Source of the DNA: Pseudomonas sp. LB-090624
Lineage (GTDB): Bacteria > Pseudomonadota > Gammaproteobacteria > Pseudomonadales > Pseudomonadaceae
Assembly: GCF_003205205.1 (NCBI RefSeq)
Contig: NZ_QJRL01000025.1
Coordinates: 1-64,000, forward strand
DNA length: 64,000 nucleotides
Direction: 5' to 3'
This document shows positions 17,411 to 26,927 of this stretch, in pieces (positions within the stretch are counted from its first letter, which is position 1; the number at the start of each line of letters is the position of its first letter). Under the pieces are notes generated by a model. It saw only the letters and a program-made list of their open reading frames with translations. It had not been told where the DNA came from and did no database searches. The translations under genes were made by a program, and so were the position numbers.

Positions 17411-17458
17411 CCTGTACTGGCCCATTCGCGGGTGAACCCGCGAATGGGCCAGTACAGG
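17411..17458. terminator. 48-bp perfect palindrome between convergent ispD and LysR gene
   Basis: Arms of 23 bp (17411-17433 and 17436-17458) are exact reverse complements around a two-base centre; the core TTCGCGGGT...ACCCGCGAA is REP-like. It sits 10 bp after the ispD stop and 12 bp before the end of the convergent LysR gene, so a two-way terminator or barrier is the simplest role. No T tract flanks it. Confidence 0.7.
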
Positions 17459-17470
17459 CGGCGCATCCCT

Positions 17471-18367
17471 TCACCCGAAACGATATTCCGGCAACCCCGC
17501 CAACCCTTCCTTCAGGTAATCCACCAACCGCCGCACCTTCGGCGACAGGTGTCGCTGTTGCGGATACAGCGCCCATACCGCCGTATTCGGCGGCTGGTGC
17601 GCTTCGAGCAAAGACACCAGCGCACCAGTGTTCAGGTGTTCCAGCACGTAGTAGTCCGGCAACTGGCACAACCCGATCCCTTGCAGCGCCGCATCCAGCA
17701 CTGCCTGGCCACTGTTGCAGCGCCAGTTGCCCTGTATCCGCTGGCTGATTTCGCGGCCGTCCTGCTGCAGCGCCCATAAGTCCGAACTGCCCACCAGGCA
17801 ATTGTGCCGCGCCAGCTCCGACAGGCTATGCGGCCTGCCATATCGCTCCAGATAAGCCGGCGAGGCGCACAGATACATGCGCCGTGGCGCCAGGCGGGTG
17901 GCTACCAGGCGCGAATCGGCCAGCCGGCCCAGGCGGATCGCCAGGTCCATGCCTTCATGCAGCAGGTCGAGGGTGTGGTTACTCAATTCCACGTCCACCC
18001 GTAACTGCGGATACAACGCCATGAACCGCGTCACCAACGGCACGATGAAACGTTCGCCATAGGCCACAGCGCAGGTCATGCGCAGCAAGCCCTTCGGCTC
18101 GCTGGCCAGATCGCCCATGGCACGCAGGGCTTCCTCGCGGCCATCCTGCAGGCGCTGGCAATGCTGCAAGAAGGTCTGCCCGGCTTCACTCAGCGTCACC
18201 CGGCGGGTACTGCGGTACAGCAGACGGGTCTGCAAGCGCTCCTCCAGCCGGGCGATCTGCCGACTGATGTGCGACGAGGACACCCCCAGGCGCTCGGCGG
18301 CGGCGGTGAACTGGCCCGACTCGGCCACGGCGACGAATTCGTCGATCCCTTCCCAGCGGCTGCTCAT
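17471..18367 (-). CDS. LysR-family transcriptional regulator
   Basis: A 298-residue LysR-type regulator: N-terminal winged helix-turn-helix (ESGQFTAAAERLGVSSSHIS, residues about 15-35) and a C-terminal effector-binding domain. It is divergent from the glutathione-dependent formaldehyde dehydrogenase gene, with 107 bp between the coding starts, which suggests it controls that pair, itself, or both. The shared region contains AATAAT (18386-18391) and ATTATT (18409-18414), an inverted repeat spaced by 17 bases that could be its operator. The inducer is unknown; the regulatory link is inferred from position only. Confidence 0.88.
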   Translation of the reverse strand: MSSRWEGIDEFVAVAESGQFTAAAERLGVSSSHISRQIARLEERLQTRLLYRSTRRVTLSEAGQTFLQHCQRLQDGREEALRAMGDLASEPKGLLRMTCAVAYGERFIVPLVTRFMALYPQLRVDVELSNHTLDLLHEGMDLAIRLGRLADSRLVATRLAPRRMYLCASPAYLERYGRPHSLSELARHNCLVGSSDLWALQQDGREISQRIQGNWRCNSGQAVLDAALQGIGLCQLPDYYVLEHLNTGALVSLLEAHQPPNTAVWALYPQQRHLSPKVRRLVDYLKEGLAGLPEYRFG

Positions 18368-18420
18368 GGATTATCCCTGTATGGCAATAATGTTTTGTCT
18401 TTGGCCTGATTATTCATTAA

Positions 18421-19587
<1,167 letters not shown>

Positions 19588-19595
19588 GGTGTGCC

Positions 19596-20450
19596 ATGAG
19601 CCTGGATAATATCTCCTGCCAAAAGAGCTTCGGCGGCTGGCACAAGCGTTACCGGCATCACTCCAAGGTGCTGGGTTGTGACATGGTGTTCGCTGTGTAC
19701 CTGCCGCCGCAGGCCGAGCAGGGTGAAAAGCTGCCGGTACTGTACTGGCTCAGCGGCCTCACCTGCACCGACGAGAATTTCATGCAGAAGGCCGGCGCCC
19801 AGCGTCTGGCCGCCGAGCTGGGGCTGATCATCGTGGCCCCCGATACCAGCCCGCGTGGCGAGCAGGTGCCGGGCGATCCGGACGGCGCCTGGGACTTCGG
19901 CCTGGGCGCTGGCTTCTACCTCAACGCCACCCAGCAACCTTGGGCGCAGCACTACCGTATGCACGACTATGTGGTGGAAGAACTGCCGGCGCTGATCGAG
20001 GCACACTTCCCAGCGTCGGCCGAGCGCAGCATCAGCGGCCACTCCATGGGCGGGCATGGCGCACTGGTATGCGCCTTGCGCAACCCGGGGCGCTACCGCT
20101 CGGTCTCGGCGTTCTCGCCGATCAGCAACCCGATGGATTGCCCGTGGGGCGAGAAGGCGTTCAGTCGCTACCTGGGCGAAGACCGTGCGCGCTGGCGCGA
20201 GTGGGATGCCAGCGTGCTGCTGGCCGAGACGCCTGCTGGCGAGTGCCCACCCTTGCTGGTAGACCAGGGCGACCGCGACGACTTCCTCGAGAAGCAGCTC
20301 AAGCCCGAAGTGCTGGAGCAGGCGGCACGCAAGGGCGGCCATGAACTGACCCTGCGCCTGCAGCCTGGCTATGACCACAGTTACTACTTCATCGCCAGCT
20401 TCATCGAAGACCACCTGCGCCATCATGCGGTGGCGCTGGGGCGGGTTTAA
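19596..20450 (+). CDS. fghA: S-formylglutathione hydrolase
   Basis: This esterase-D family serine hydrolase releases formate and glutathione from S-formylglutathione, the second step of formaldehyde detoxification. The 284-residue alpha/beta hydrolase has the nucleophile elbow GHSMGGHGA and the C-terminal His in GYDHSYYFI; an Asp in [10 protein letters not shown] completes the triad. It lies 8 bp after the dehydrogenase and clearly shares its transcript. A long inverted-repeat element begins 29 bp after its stop. Confidence 0.95.
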   Translation: MSLDNISCQKSFGGWHKRYRHHSKVLGCDMVFAVYLPPQAEQGEKLPVLYWLSGLTCTDENFMQKAGAQRLAAELGLIIVAPDTSPRGEQVPGDPDGAWDFGLGAGFYLNATQQPWAQHYRMHDYVVEELPALIEAHFPASAERSISGHSMGGHGALVCALRNPGRYRSVSAFSPISNPMDCPWGEKAFSRYLGEDRARWREWDASVLLAETPAGECPPLLVDQGDRDDFLEKQLKPEVLEQAARKGGHELTLRLQPGYDHSYYFIASFIEDHLRHHAVALGRV

Positions 20451-20478
20451 GCCGTAGCATTTTCAGCGTTTGTGATAC

Positions 20479-20691
20479 CGAGCGCCGCCCGCGCGGCGCA
20501 TCGCGAGCTGCGCTCGCTCCGTTTGTTTCGACCAATTATGCCTGGGGGATTTACGCGCGACCGCGTTGGCGCATGACGCGATATCGCGTCATTCAAACAA
20601 GGCGGTCGCGCGCGCCTGTCACAGGCGTTACTGGCCCGAAAAAAACGTAGGAGCGAGCGCAGCTCGCGATGCGCCGCGCGGGCGGCGCTCG
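20479..20691. repeat. 213-bp element with perfect 42-bp inverted arms (MITE-like or giant REP)
   Basis: Bases 20479-20520 and 20650-20691 are exact 42-bp reverse complements (ends CGAGCGCCGCCC... and ...GGGCGGCGCTCG). The 129-bp interior is itself nested: GCGCGACCGC pairs with GCGGTCGCGC around an 18-bp palindrome TGACGCGATATCGCGTCA, and CGCCTG TCA CAGGCG follows. No open frame of any meaning is inside. The structure resembles a non-autonomous transposon or a large BIME. I see no target-site duplication. It lies in the 338-bp gap between fghA and ispF. Confidence 0.8.
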
Positions 20692-20759
20692 ATCTCGCAG
20701 GCGCCGCCAATACAGCGTCAATCACCTCACGCCCCAATGCCTCAAAAGCAGGTAGAATC

Positions 20760-20786
20760 ACGCCCTGACTCATTCAGGGCGTTTTT
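20760..20786 (+). promoter_or_regulatory. Terminator-like hairpin covering the ispF ribosome binding site
   Basis: ACGCCCTGA and TCAGGGCGT form a perfect 9-bp stem with a five-base loop; a T run (20782-20786) begins at the last base of the stem and the ispF ATG is at 20789. The only Shine-Dalgarno-like sequence (AGGG, within CAGGGCG) is inside the right arm. The hairpin could end upstream transcripts, act as an attenuator, or block ispF translation. Confidence 0.65.
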
Positions 20787-20788
20787 CT

Positions 20789-21262
20789 ATGCGTATTGGC
20801 CATGGCTACGATGTGCACCGTTTCTGCGACGGTGATTTCATTACCTTGGGCGGGGTGCGTATCCCGCACAAATTCGGCCTGCTGGCCCACTCCGACGGTG
20901 ACGTGCTGCTGCACGCCCTGAGCGATGCCCTGCTTGGCGCGGCCGCGCTGGGCGACATCGGCAAGCATTTCCCAGACACCGACCCGCAGTTCAAAGGTGC
21001 CGACAGCCGCGTCCTGCTGCGTCACGTGGTCGCTATCGTCAAGGCCAAGGGCTGGCAAGTCGGCAATGTCGACGCCACCATCGTCGCCCAGGCACCGAAA
21101 ATGGCCCCGCACATCGAAACCATGCGCCAGTTGATCGCCGAAGACCTGCAGGTCGAGCTGGACCAGGTCAATGTCAAGGCCACCACCACCGAAAAACTGG
21201 GCTTCTGTGGCCGCGAGGAGGGTATTGCCGTGCATTCGGTCGCCCTGCTGCTGCCAGCATGA
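20789..21262 (+). CDS. ispF: 2-C-methyl-D-erythritol 2,4-cyclodiphosphate synthase
   Basis: IspF cyclises CDP-methylerythritol phosphate with loss of CMP in the isoprenoid pathway. The 157-residue protein starts with the family signature [12 protein letters not shown], giving the zinc ligands Asp and His, and has [18 protein letters not shown]. There is no free Shine-Dalgarno sequence: the only candidate lies in a hairpin directly upstream. It overlaps truD by four bases, and truD overlaps surE, so these are co-translated. Confidence 0.97.
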   Translation: MRIGHGYDVHRFCDGDFITLGGVRIPHKFGLLAHSDGDVLLHALSDALLGAAALGDIGKHFPDTDPQFKGADSRVLLRHVVAIVKAKGWQVGNVDATIVAQAPKMAPHIETMRQLIAEDLQVELDQVNVKATTTEKLGFCGREEGIAVHSVALLLPA

Positions 21263-22304
21263 CCGAACTGGAACTGCTGGGCCCGCGCGCATCGGGCGAA
21301 TCACTGGGCACTGCGGTACTCAAGGCAGTGGCCGAAGATTTCCAGGTCGACGAAGTGCTGGATATCCCGCTGTCGGGGCAGGGCGAGCACCTGTGGCTGT
21401 GGGTCGAGAAGCGTGACCTGAACACCGAGGAAGCCGCCCGCCGTCTGGCCCGTGCCGCTGGCGTGCCGGTGCGCAGCATCAGCTACGCCGGGCTCAAGGA
21501 CCGCCAGGCGCTGACCCGCCAATGGTTCAGCCTGCACCTGCCGGGCAAGGCCGACCCTGACCTGTCCCGTGCCGAGGATGCCAGCCTGCGCGTGCTCAAG
21601 CAGGTGCGCCACCAGCGCAAGCTGCAACGGGGCGCGCACTCTGCCAACGGTTTCACCTTGCGTCTGACGGCCTTGAGCGCCGATCACCAAGCCGTGGATG
21701 CGCGTCTGCAACAGCTCAAGCAGCAGGGTGTCCCCAACTATTTCGGCACTCAGCGCTTCGGCCACGGCGGTGGCAATGTTCACGATGCCCTCGACTGGGC
21801 CGGGCGCAAGGCATTGCCCGAGCAGCGCAATGTACGCTCGCGGCTGCTGTCGGCCGGGCGCAGCTACCTGTTCAACCAACTGCTGGCGGCACGTGTCGCC
21901 GAAGGTAGCTGGAATCGGGCTCAGGTCGGCGACCTGCTGGCATTCACCGACAGCCGTAGCTTCTTCCCGGCAGGTGAGGCGGAGTGTGTCGACCCGCGCC
22001 TGGCGATTCTCGACCTGCACCCGACCGGCCCGATGTGGGGCGAGGGCGCTTCACCTGCCGGCGCTGCCACTGCCGCGCTGGAAAATGCCGTCGGCGCACG
22101 CCAGCCGGCACTTTGCCAGTGGCTGGCCCAGGCGGGCATGGATCACGAACGACGCATTCTGCGGCTCCCTATTGGCGGCCTGACGTGGCATTATCCCGAG
22201 CCTGATATCCTGCAACTGGAATTCGTCCTGCCGGCTGGATGCTTCGCCACCGTGGTGGTGCGTGAAGTCGTGGATCTGGTGTCGGCAGGGCAGACGGACA
22301 GCCC

Positions 22305-22317
<13 letters not shown>
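21259..22317 (+). CDS. truD: tRNA pseudouridine(13) synthase TruD
   Basis: TruD makes pseudouridine 13 in tRNA-Glu. The 352-residue protein carries the catalytic Asp in [13 protein letters not shown] (about residue 80) and the TRUD-specific region with NYFGTQRFG. It overlaps ispF at its start (ATGA) and surE at its end by 13 bp. The chain ispF-truD-surE-pcm-nlpD-rpoS is the usual gammaproteobacterial order. Confidence 0.96.
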
Positions 22318-23728
<1,411 letters not shown>

Positions 23729-23861
23729 GGTATACCGGCATGAGTCTCGCGGTATTTTTGCGCGGTCGGCGAATTCCTGCAGTTTCGTCCTGTCTATCTG
23801 GCGGGGTGAAGCGCTAGCGCATCGCGTGGAGCGGGGCTTTGCAACAGCCTTTCCCACCGGC

Positions 23862-23890
23862 CTGCCAACACTGGCTGGCTCGGTTATAAT
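23862..23890 (+). promoter_or_regulatory. Probable sigma-70 promoter of nlpD
   Basis: A perfect -10 hexamer TATAAT (23885-23890) is preceded by 17 bases and CTGCCA (23862-23867, 4 of 6 matches to TTGACA). Transcription would start near 23897, about 54 bases before the chosen nlpD start. An inverted repeat TGCAA-N5-TTGCA (23891-23905) lies just at the expected start point. Confidence 0.55.
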
Positions 23891-23950
23891 TGCAACAATA
23901 TTGCATTTCTTGTCTTCATATCGTTTTTCGGCACCATGAGGGGAGCGCGG

Positions 23951-24808
23951 GTGGGTCACACAGTCATTCGGCAGCGCAAGGACGGGTCAGGTTTCAAGCT
24001 TCTGGTGATTGCATTGGCCATGGGCACGCTACTGGTGGGTTGCTCAAGCACCAGCAGCACCAGCGCGCGGGTGGTCGACCGCAACAACAGTGCGCCCAAG
24101 CGCCCGGCGGTGACTTCCGGGCAGTACATCGTCAAGCCTGGCGACACCCTCTTCTCCATCGCCTTCCGTTATGGCTGGGACTACAAGGAGCTGGCCGCAC
24201 GCAACGGCATCGCCGCGCCCTACACCATTCGCCCGGGCCAGGCGATTCGTTTCAGCAGCGGTTCCGGCAGTAGCACCACGGTGGTGTCCAGCCCATCGTC
24301 GTCAAGCCGCACCACGGTCACGCGGCGGCCTGTGGGCGGCACTGTCACGGCGCCTGCCAACCCCAGCAAACCGGCCACGTCGGCGCCGTCCACCACTGCC
24401 CCGGTAGTCGCTACCGTACCCGCTGCAGAGCGCGCGGTAGGTGGTTGGACCTGGCCTGCCAACGGCGTGCTGATTGGAAAATTCGCTTCAAACGGTAGTT
24501 TGAATAAAGGCATTGATATCGCCGGTGATTTGGGACAGCCTGTTTTTGCTGCGTCTGATGGTGCGGTGGTTTACGCCGGGAGTGGTTTAAGGGGCTACGG
24601 CGAGCTGATCATCATCAAACACAGCGATACCTACGTCAGTGCCTACGGCCATAACCGCAGGCTGTTGGTTCGGGAGGGGCAGCAGGTCAAGGCAGGGCAG
24701 TCGATTGCTGAAATGGGGTCCACGGGCACTGATCGGGTGAAGCTGCATTTCGAGATTCGCCGCCAGGGCAAACCCGTCGATCCGCTCCAGTTCCTGCCAC
24801 GTCGTTGA
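23951..24808 (+). CDS. nlpD: NlpD-type LysM/M23 lipoprotein
   Basis: NlpD is an outer membrane lipoprotein that activates a cell-separation amidase. It has a lipoprotein signal peptide with lipobox LLVGC, a LysM domain (YIVKPGDTLFSIAFRYGW onward) and a C-terminal LytM/M23 domain. The domain is degenerate: the usual His of HxGxDI is Asn (NKGIDIAG) and the HLHFE motif reads KLHFE, so it should be a regulator and not a peptidase. I chose GTG 23951 because GAGGGGAG is ideally placed before it; ATG 23936 has no such site. The rpoS promoter normally lies inside this gene. Confidence 0.93.
   Translation: MGHTVIRQRKDGSGFKLLVIALAMGTLLVGCSSTSSTSARVVDRNNSAPKRPAVTSGQYIVKPGDTLFSIAFRYGWDYKELAARNGIAAPYTIRPGQAIRFSSGSGSSTTVVSSPSSSSRTTVTRRPVGGTVTAPANPSKPATSAPSTTAPVVATVPAAERAVGGWTWPANGVLIGKFASNGSLNKGIDIAGDLGQPVFAASDGAVVYAGSGLRGYGELIIIKHSDTYVSAYGHNRRLLVREGQQVKAGQSIAEMGSTGTDRVKLHFEIRRQGKPVDPLQFLPRR
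24487..24504 (+). promoter_or_regulatory. PsrA-type operator inside nlpD, upstream of rpoS
   Basis: TTCAAAC GGTA GTTTGAA is a perfect inverted repeat that fits the published PsrA consensus (C/G)AAAC-N2-4-GTTT(G/C). It is about 415-430 bp before the rpoS ATG, where the main rpoS promoter of Pseudomonas lies. PsrA is known to activate rpoS in P. putida and P. aeruginosa; binding here is inferred. Confidence 0.75.
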
Positions 24809-24885
24809 CCGTTGTACCCGGCCTGTTCCTGCGATGTAGAGGGGACAGGCTCAAGCGCTGCCAGGGATAAAGGTGCCGCTCGAGT

Positions 24886-24901
24886 CTGAGTTCGAACTCA
24901 G
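24886..24901 (+). promoter_or_regulatory. Palindrome next to the rpoS ribosome binding site
   Basis: CTGAGTTCGAACTCAG is a perfect 16-bp palindrome ending two bases before the AAGGA (24904-24908) of rpoS. In RNA it would form a short hairpin touching the Shine-Dalgarno sequence, a plausible site for translational control, or it could bind a dimeric protein as DNA. Confidence 0.5.
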
Positions 24902-24916
24902 CAAAGGACTATAACA

Positions 24917-25924
24917 ATGGCTCTCAGTAAAGAAGTGCCGGAGTTTGACATCGACGATGACGTCCTCCTGATGGAGACGGGTATCGTTTTGGAAACGGAT
25001 GTGGTGTCAGACGAACCTGCTGTATCTTCGGTTCGGACGAGGGCCAAGTCAGGCTCTTCGCTCAAGCAACACAAGTACATCGATTACAGCCGGGCGCTTG
25101 ATGCCACCCAGTTGTACCTCAACGAGATTGGTTTCTCGCCACTGCTTTCCCCGGAAGAGGAAGTGCACTTCGCACGGCTGTCGCAAAAAGGCGACCCGGC
25201 CGGCCGCAAGCGCATGATCGAAAGCAACCTGCGCCTGGTTGTGAAAATTGCCCGTCGTTACGTGAACCGTGGCCTGTCGCTGCTCGACCTGATCGAGGAG
25301 GGCAACCTGGGGCTGATCCGTGCGGTCGAGAAGTTCGACCCGGAGCGCGGTTTCCGTTTCTCGACCTATGCGACCTGGTGGATTCGCCAGACCATCGAAC
25401 GGGCGATCATGAACCAGACCCGTACCATTCGCCTGCCAATCCACGTGGTCAAGGAGCTGAACGTCTACCTGCGCGCCGCGCGCGAGCTGACGCAAAAACT
25501 CGACCACGAGCCTTCGCCGGAAGAAATCGCCACCTTGCTGGAAAAGCCGGTCGCCGAGGTCAAGCGCATGCTCGGGCTCAACGAGCGGGTGTCTTCGGTA
25601 GACGTGTCGCTTGGCCCGGATTCGGACAAGACCCTGCTCGATACCCTGACCGACGACCGCCCGACCGATCCGTGCGAGCTGCTGCAGGATGACGACCTGT
25701 CGCAGAGCATTGATCAGTGGCTGGGCGAGTTGACCGACAAGCAGCGCGAAGTGGTTGTACGCCGCTTTGGCCTGCGCGGGCATGAAAGCAGCACCCTTGA
25801 GGATGTTGGGCTGGAGATCGGCCTTACCCGTGAACGCGTGCGGCAAATCCAGGTGGAAGGCCTCAAGCGCTTGCGCGAGATCCTTGAAAAGAATGGCCTG
25901 TCCAGCGAGTCATTGTTCCAGTAG
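24917..25924 (+). CDS. rpoS: RNA polymerase sigma factor RpoS
   Basis: RpoS is the master sigma factor of stationary phase and general stress. The 335-residue protein has a variable acidic N-terminus, region 1.2 ([15 protein letters not shown]), region 2 with the -10 recognition helix ([18 protein letters not shown]), region 3, and region 4 with the -35 helix-turn-helix ([19 protein letters not shown]). It lacks the long region 1.1 and insertion of RpoD. The leader carries a PsrA box and a palindrome by the ribosome binding site. It is followed by a strong terminator and rsmZ. Confidence 0.98.
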   Translation: MALSKEVPEFDIDDDVLLMETGIVLETDVVSDEPAVSSVRTRAKSGSSLKQHKYIDYSRALDATQLYLNEIGFSPLLSPEEEVHFARLSQKGDPAGRKRMIESNLRLVVKIARRYVNRGLSLLDLIEEGNLGLIRAVEKFDPERGFRFSTYATWWIRQTIERAIMNQTRTIRLPIHVVKELNVYLRAARELTQKLDHEPSPEEIATLLEKPVAEVKRMLGLNERVSSVDVSLGPDSDKTLLDTLTDDRPTDPCELLQDDDLSQSIDQWLGELTDKQREVVVRRFGLRGHESSTLEDVGLEIGLTRERVRQIQVEGLKRLREILEKNGLSSESLFQ

Positions 25925-25945
25925 CTAGCGCTGCAACAAAAAAAC

Positions 25946-25970
25946 GCCCCGATGATCTCGGGGCTTTTTT
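25946..25970 (+). terminator. Intrinsic terminator of rpoS
   Basis: GCCCCGA, a five-base loop TGATC, and TCGGGGC followed by six T residues, 22 bases after the rpoS stop. A run of A before the stem makes it usable from the other strand too. Confidence 0.9.
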
Positions 25971-26084
25971 GTTCGTGGCGAGAAAAGCGAACGTCCCGTT
26001 CAGATTTTCGGGGCGCATAGCGCCCAGAGGCTGCCAGGCAAGCCACCTATCAAATGTGTACCGCGCTACCCTAGTAACACCGCG

Positions 26085-26102
26085 TGTAAGCCTTTGCTTA
26101 CT
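26085..26102 (+). promoter_or_regulatory. GacA upstream activating sequence of rsmZ
   Basis: TGTAAG CCTTTG CTTACT matches 11 of 12 fixed positions of the GacA box TGTAAG-N6-CTTACA. A second half site TGTAAG follows at 26108-26113. It is about 160 bp upstream of the rsmZ -10 element, with the AT-rich linker seen in other Pseudomonas rsmZ promoters between them. Confidence 0.88.
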
Positions 26103-26240
26103 CGTTGTGTAAGCTATTTATGCAACCTTCGGTAAATCAATGTCGTTTCCAAAGGCTGCATTTTCACAACCCGTTGAAAAGCATGGTTTATTCATCGGTG
26201 AGTAAATGTGTCCGCGGAAATACTTTGCAAGCTCCATCCC

Positions 26241-26268
26241 TTGCTCGCCCGGCTGAACCCGCTAGTAT
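26241..26268 (+). promoter_or_regulatory. Core promoter of rsmZ
   Basis: TTGCTC (26241-26246), 16 bases, then TAGTAT (26263-26268) resembles a sigma-70 promoter. Transcription would begin near 26275, at the first stem-loop of rsmZ. Confidence 0.65.
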
Positions 26269-26274
26269 TCGAAC

Positions 26275-26409
26275 TGTGCACAGGGACATGCACAGGCTTT
26301 CAGGATGAAGGCCAAGGACATCGCAAGAAGCGATTTCATCAGGATGATGTTTGGGACAAGCAGGGACTACGGAAAAAAATGTGGGCGGGTCAAACCGCCC
26401 CTTTTTTTT
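26275..26409 (+). ncRNA. rsmZ: Regulatory sRNA RsmZ
   Basis: RsmZ sequesters the translational repressor RsmA/RsmE (CsrA family) and so carries the output of GacS/GacA. About 135 nt, it contains seven GGA motifs (AGGGA, AGGA, AGGA, AGGA, GGGA, GGGA, CGGA). The first stem is TGTGCA/TGCACA with CAGGGACA in the loop; further stems are ATCGC/GCGAT and CATC/GATG, the latter presenting AGGA. It ends in an intrinsic terminator. The location between rpoS and fdxA and the GacA box upstream are diagnostic. No reading frame here looks coding. Confidence 0.92.
26383..26409 (+). terminator. Intrinsic terminator of rsmZ
   Basis: GGGCGG, loop GTCAAA, CCGCCC, then C and eight T residues. Strong and typical. 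Confidence 0.92.
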
Positions 26410-26423
26410 GCCCGCAGGAAAAC

Positions 26424-26448
26424 AAAAAAGGCCCCGAAGGGCCTTTTT
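26424..26448. terminator. Bidirectional terminator between rsmZ and fdxA
   Basis: Six A residues, stem GGCCC-CGAA-GGGCC, then five T residues. It is symmetric, so it can end fdxA (minus strand, whose stop is 16 bp away) and back up the rsmZ terminator on the plus strand. Confidence 0.85.
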
Positions 26449-26463
26449 CGCGTCTGGGCGCTA

Positions 26464-26787
26464 TCAGCGCTCCAGGTCGGCAATCTTGCCAGGCTTGCCA
26501 TCCCACTCTTCAGCGTCCGGGAGGGCGTCCTTACGCTCGGTGATGTTAGGCCAGATTTCCGCCAGCTCGGCGTTCAGCTCGATGAAGTTTTCCATGCCCG
26601 AAGGCACTTCGTCTTCCGAGAAGATGGCTTGCGCTGGGCACTCCGGCTCGCACAGTGCGCAGTCGATGCACTCGTCCGGGTGGATGACCAGGAAGTTCGG
26701 GCCTTCGTAGAAGCAGTCCACCGGACAGACTTCCACGCAGTCGGTGTATTTGCATTTGATGCAGTTGTCGGTGACGACGAAGGTCAT
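26464..26787 (-). CDS. fdxA: Seven-iron ferredoxin FdxA
   Basis: A 107-residue ferredoxin of the [3Fe-4S][4Fe-4S] type that carries low-potential electrons in the cytoplasm. Cysteines are arranged as [17 protein letters not shown] near the start and [12 protein letters not shown] at about residues 39-50; the Lys-Tyr-Thr-Asp spacing at the first cluster is the 7-Fe pattern. GGAGAG precedes the ATG. It is downstream of mutS on the same strand, after a hairpin, and converges on rsmZ. This ferredoxin is a plausible partner of the Fpr reductase encoded at 38 kb. Confidence 0.95.
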
Positions 26788-26814
26788 TTCTAATTCTCTC
26801 CTCAGGCGACGGCG

Positions 26815-26837
26815 GCGGCCCTTCCTCTCAGGGCCGC
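26815..26837 (-). terminator. Hairpin between mutS and fdxA
   Basis: GCGGCCCT and AGGGCCGC form an 8-bp stem around a seven-base loop. On the minus strand it lies between the mutS stop and the fdxA start; there is no T tract, so it may only partly separate the two transcripts. Confidence 0.45.
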
Positions 26838-26927
26838 GCGGTTTACGGGTATGTGGCTGCAGGCCAGGCTAATAACCTGCAGCACCAGCAAACCGCGGCG
26901 GATTCTACCAGCTTGTAATGGGCGCCG

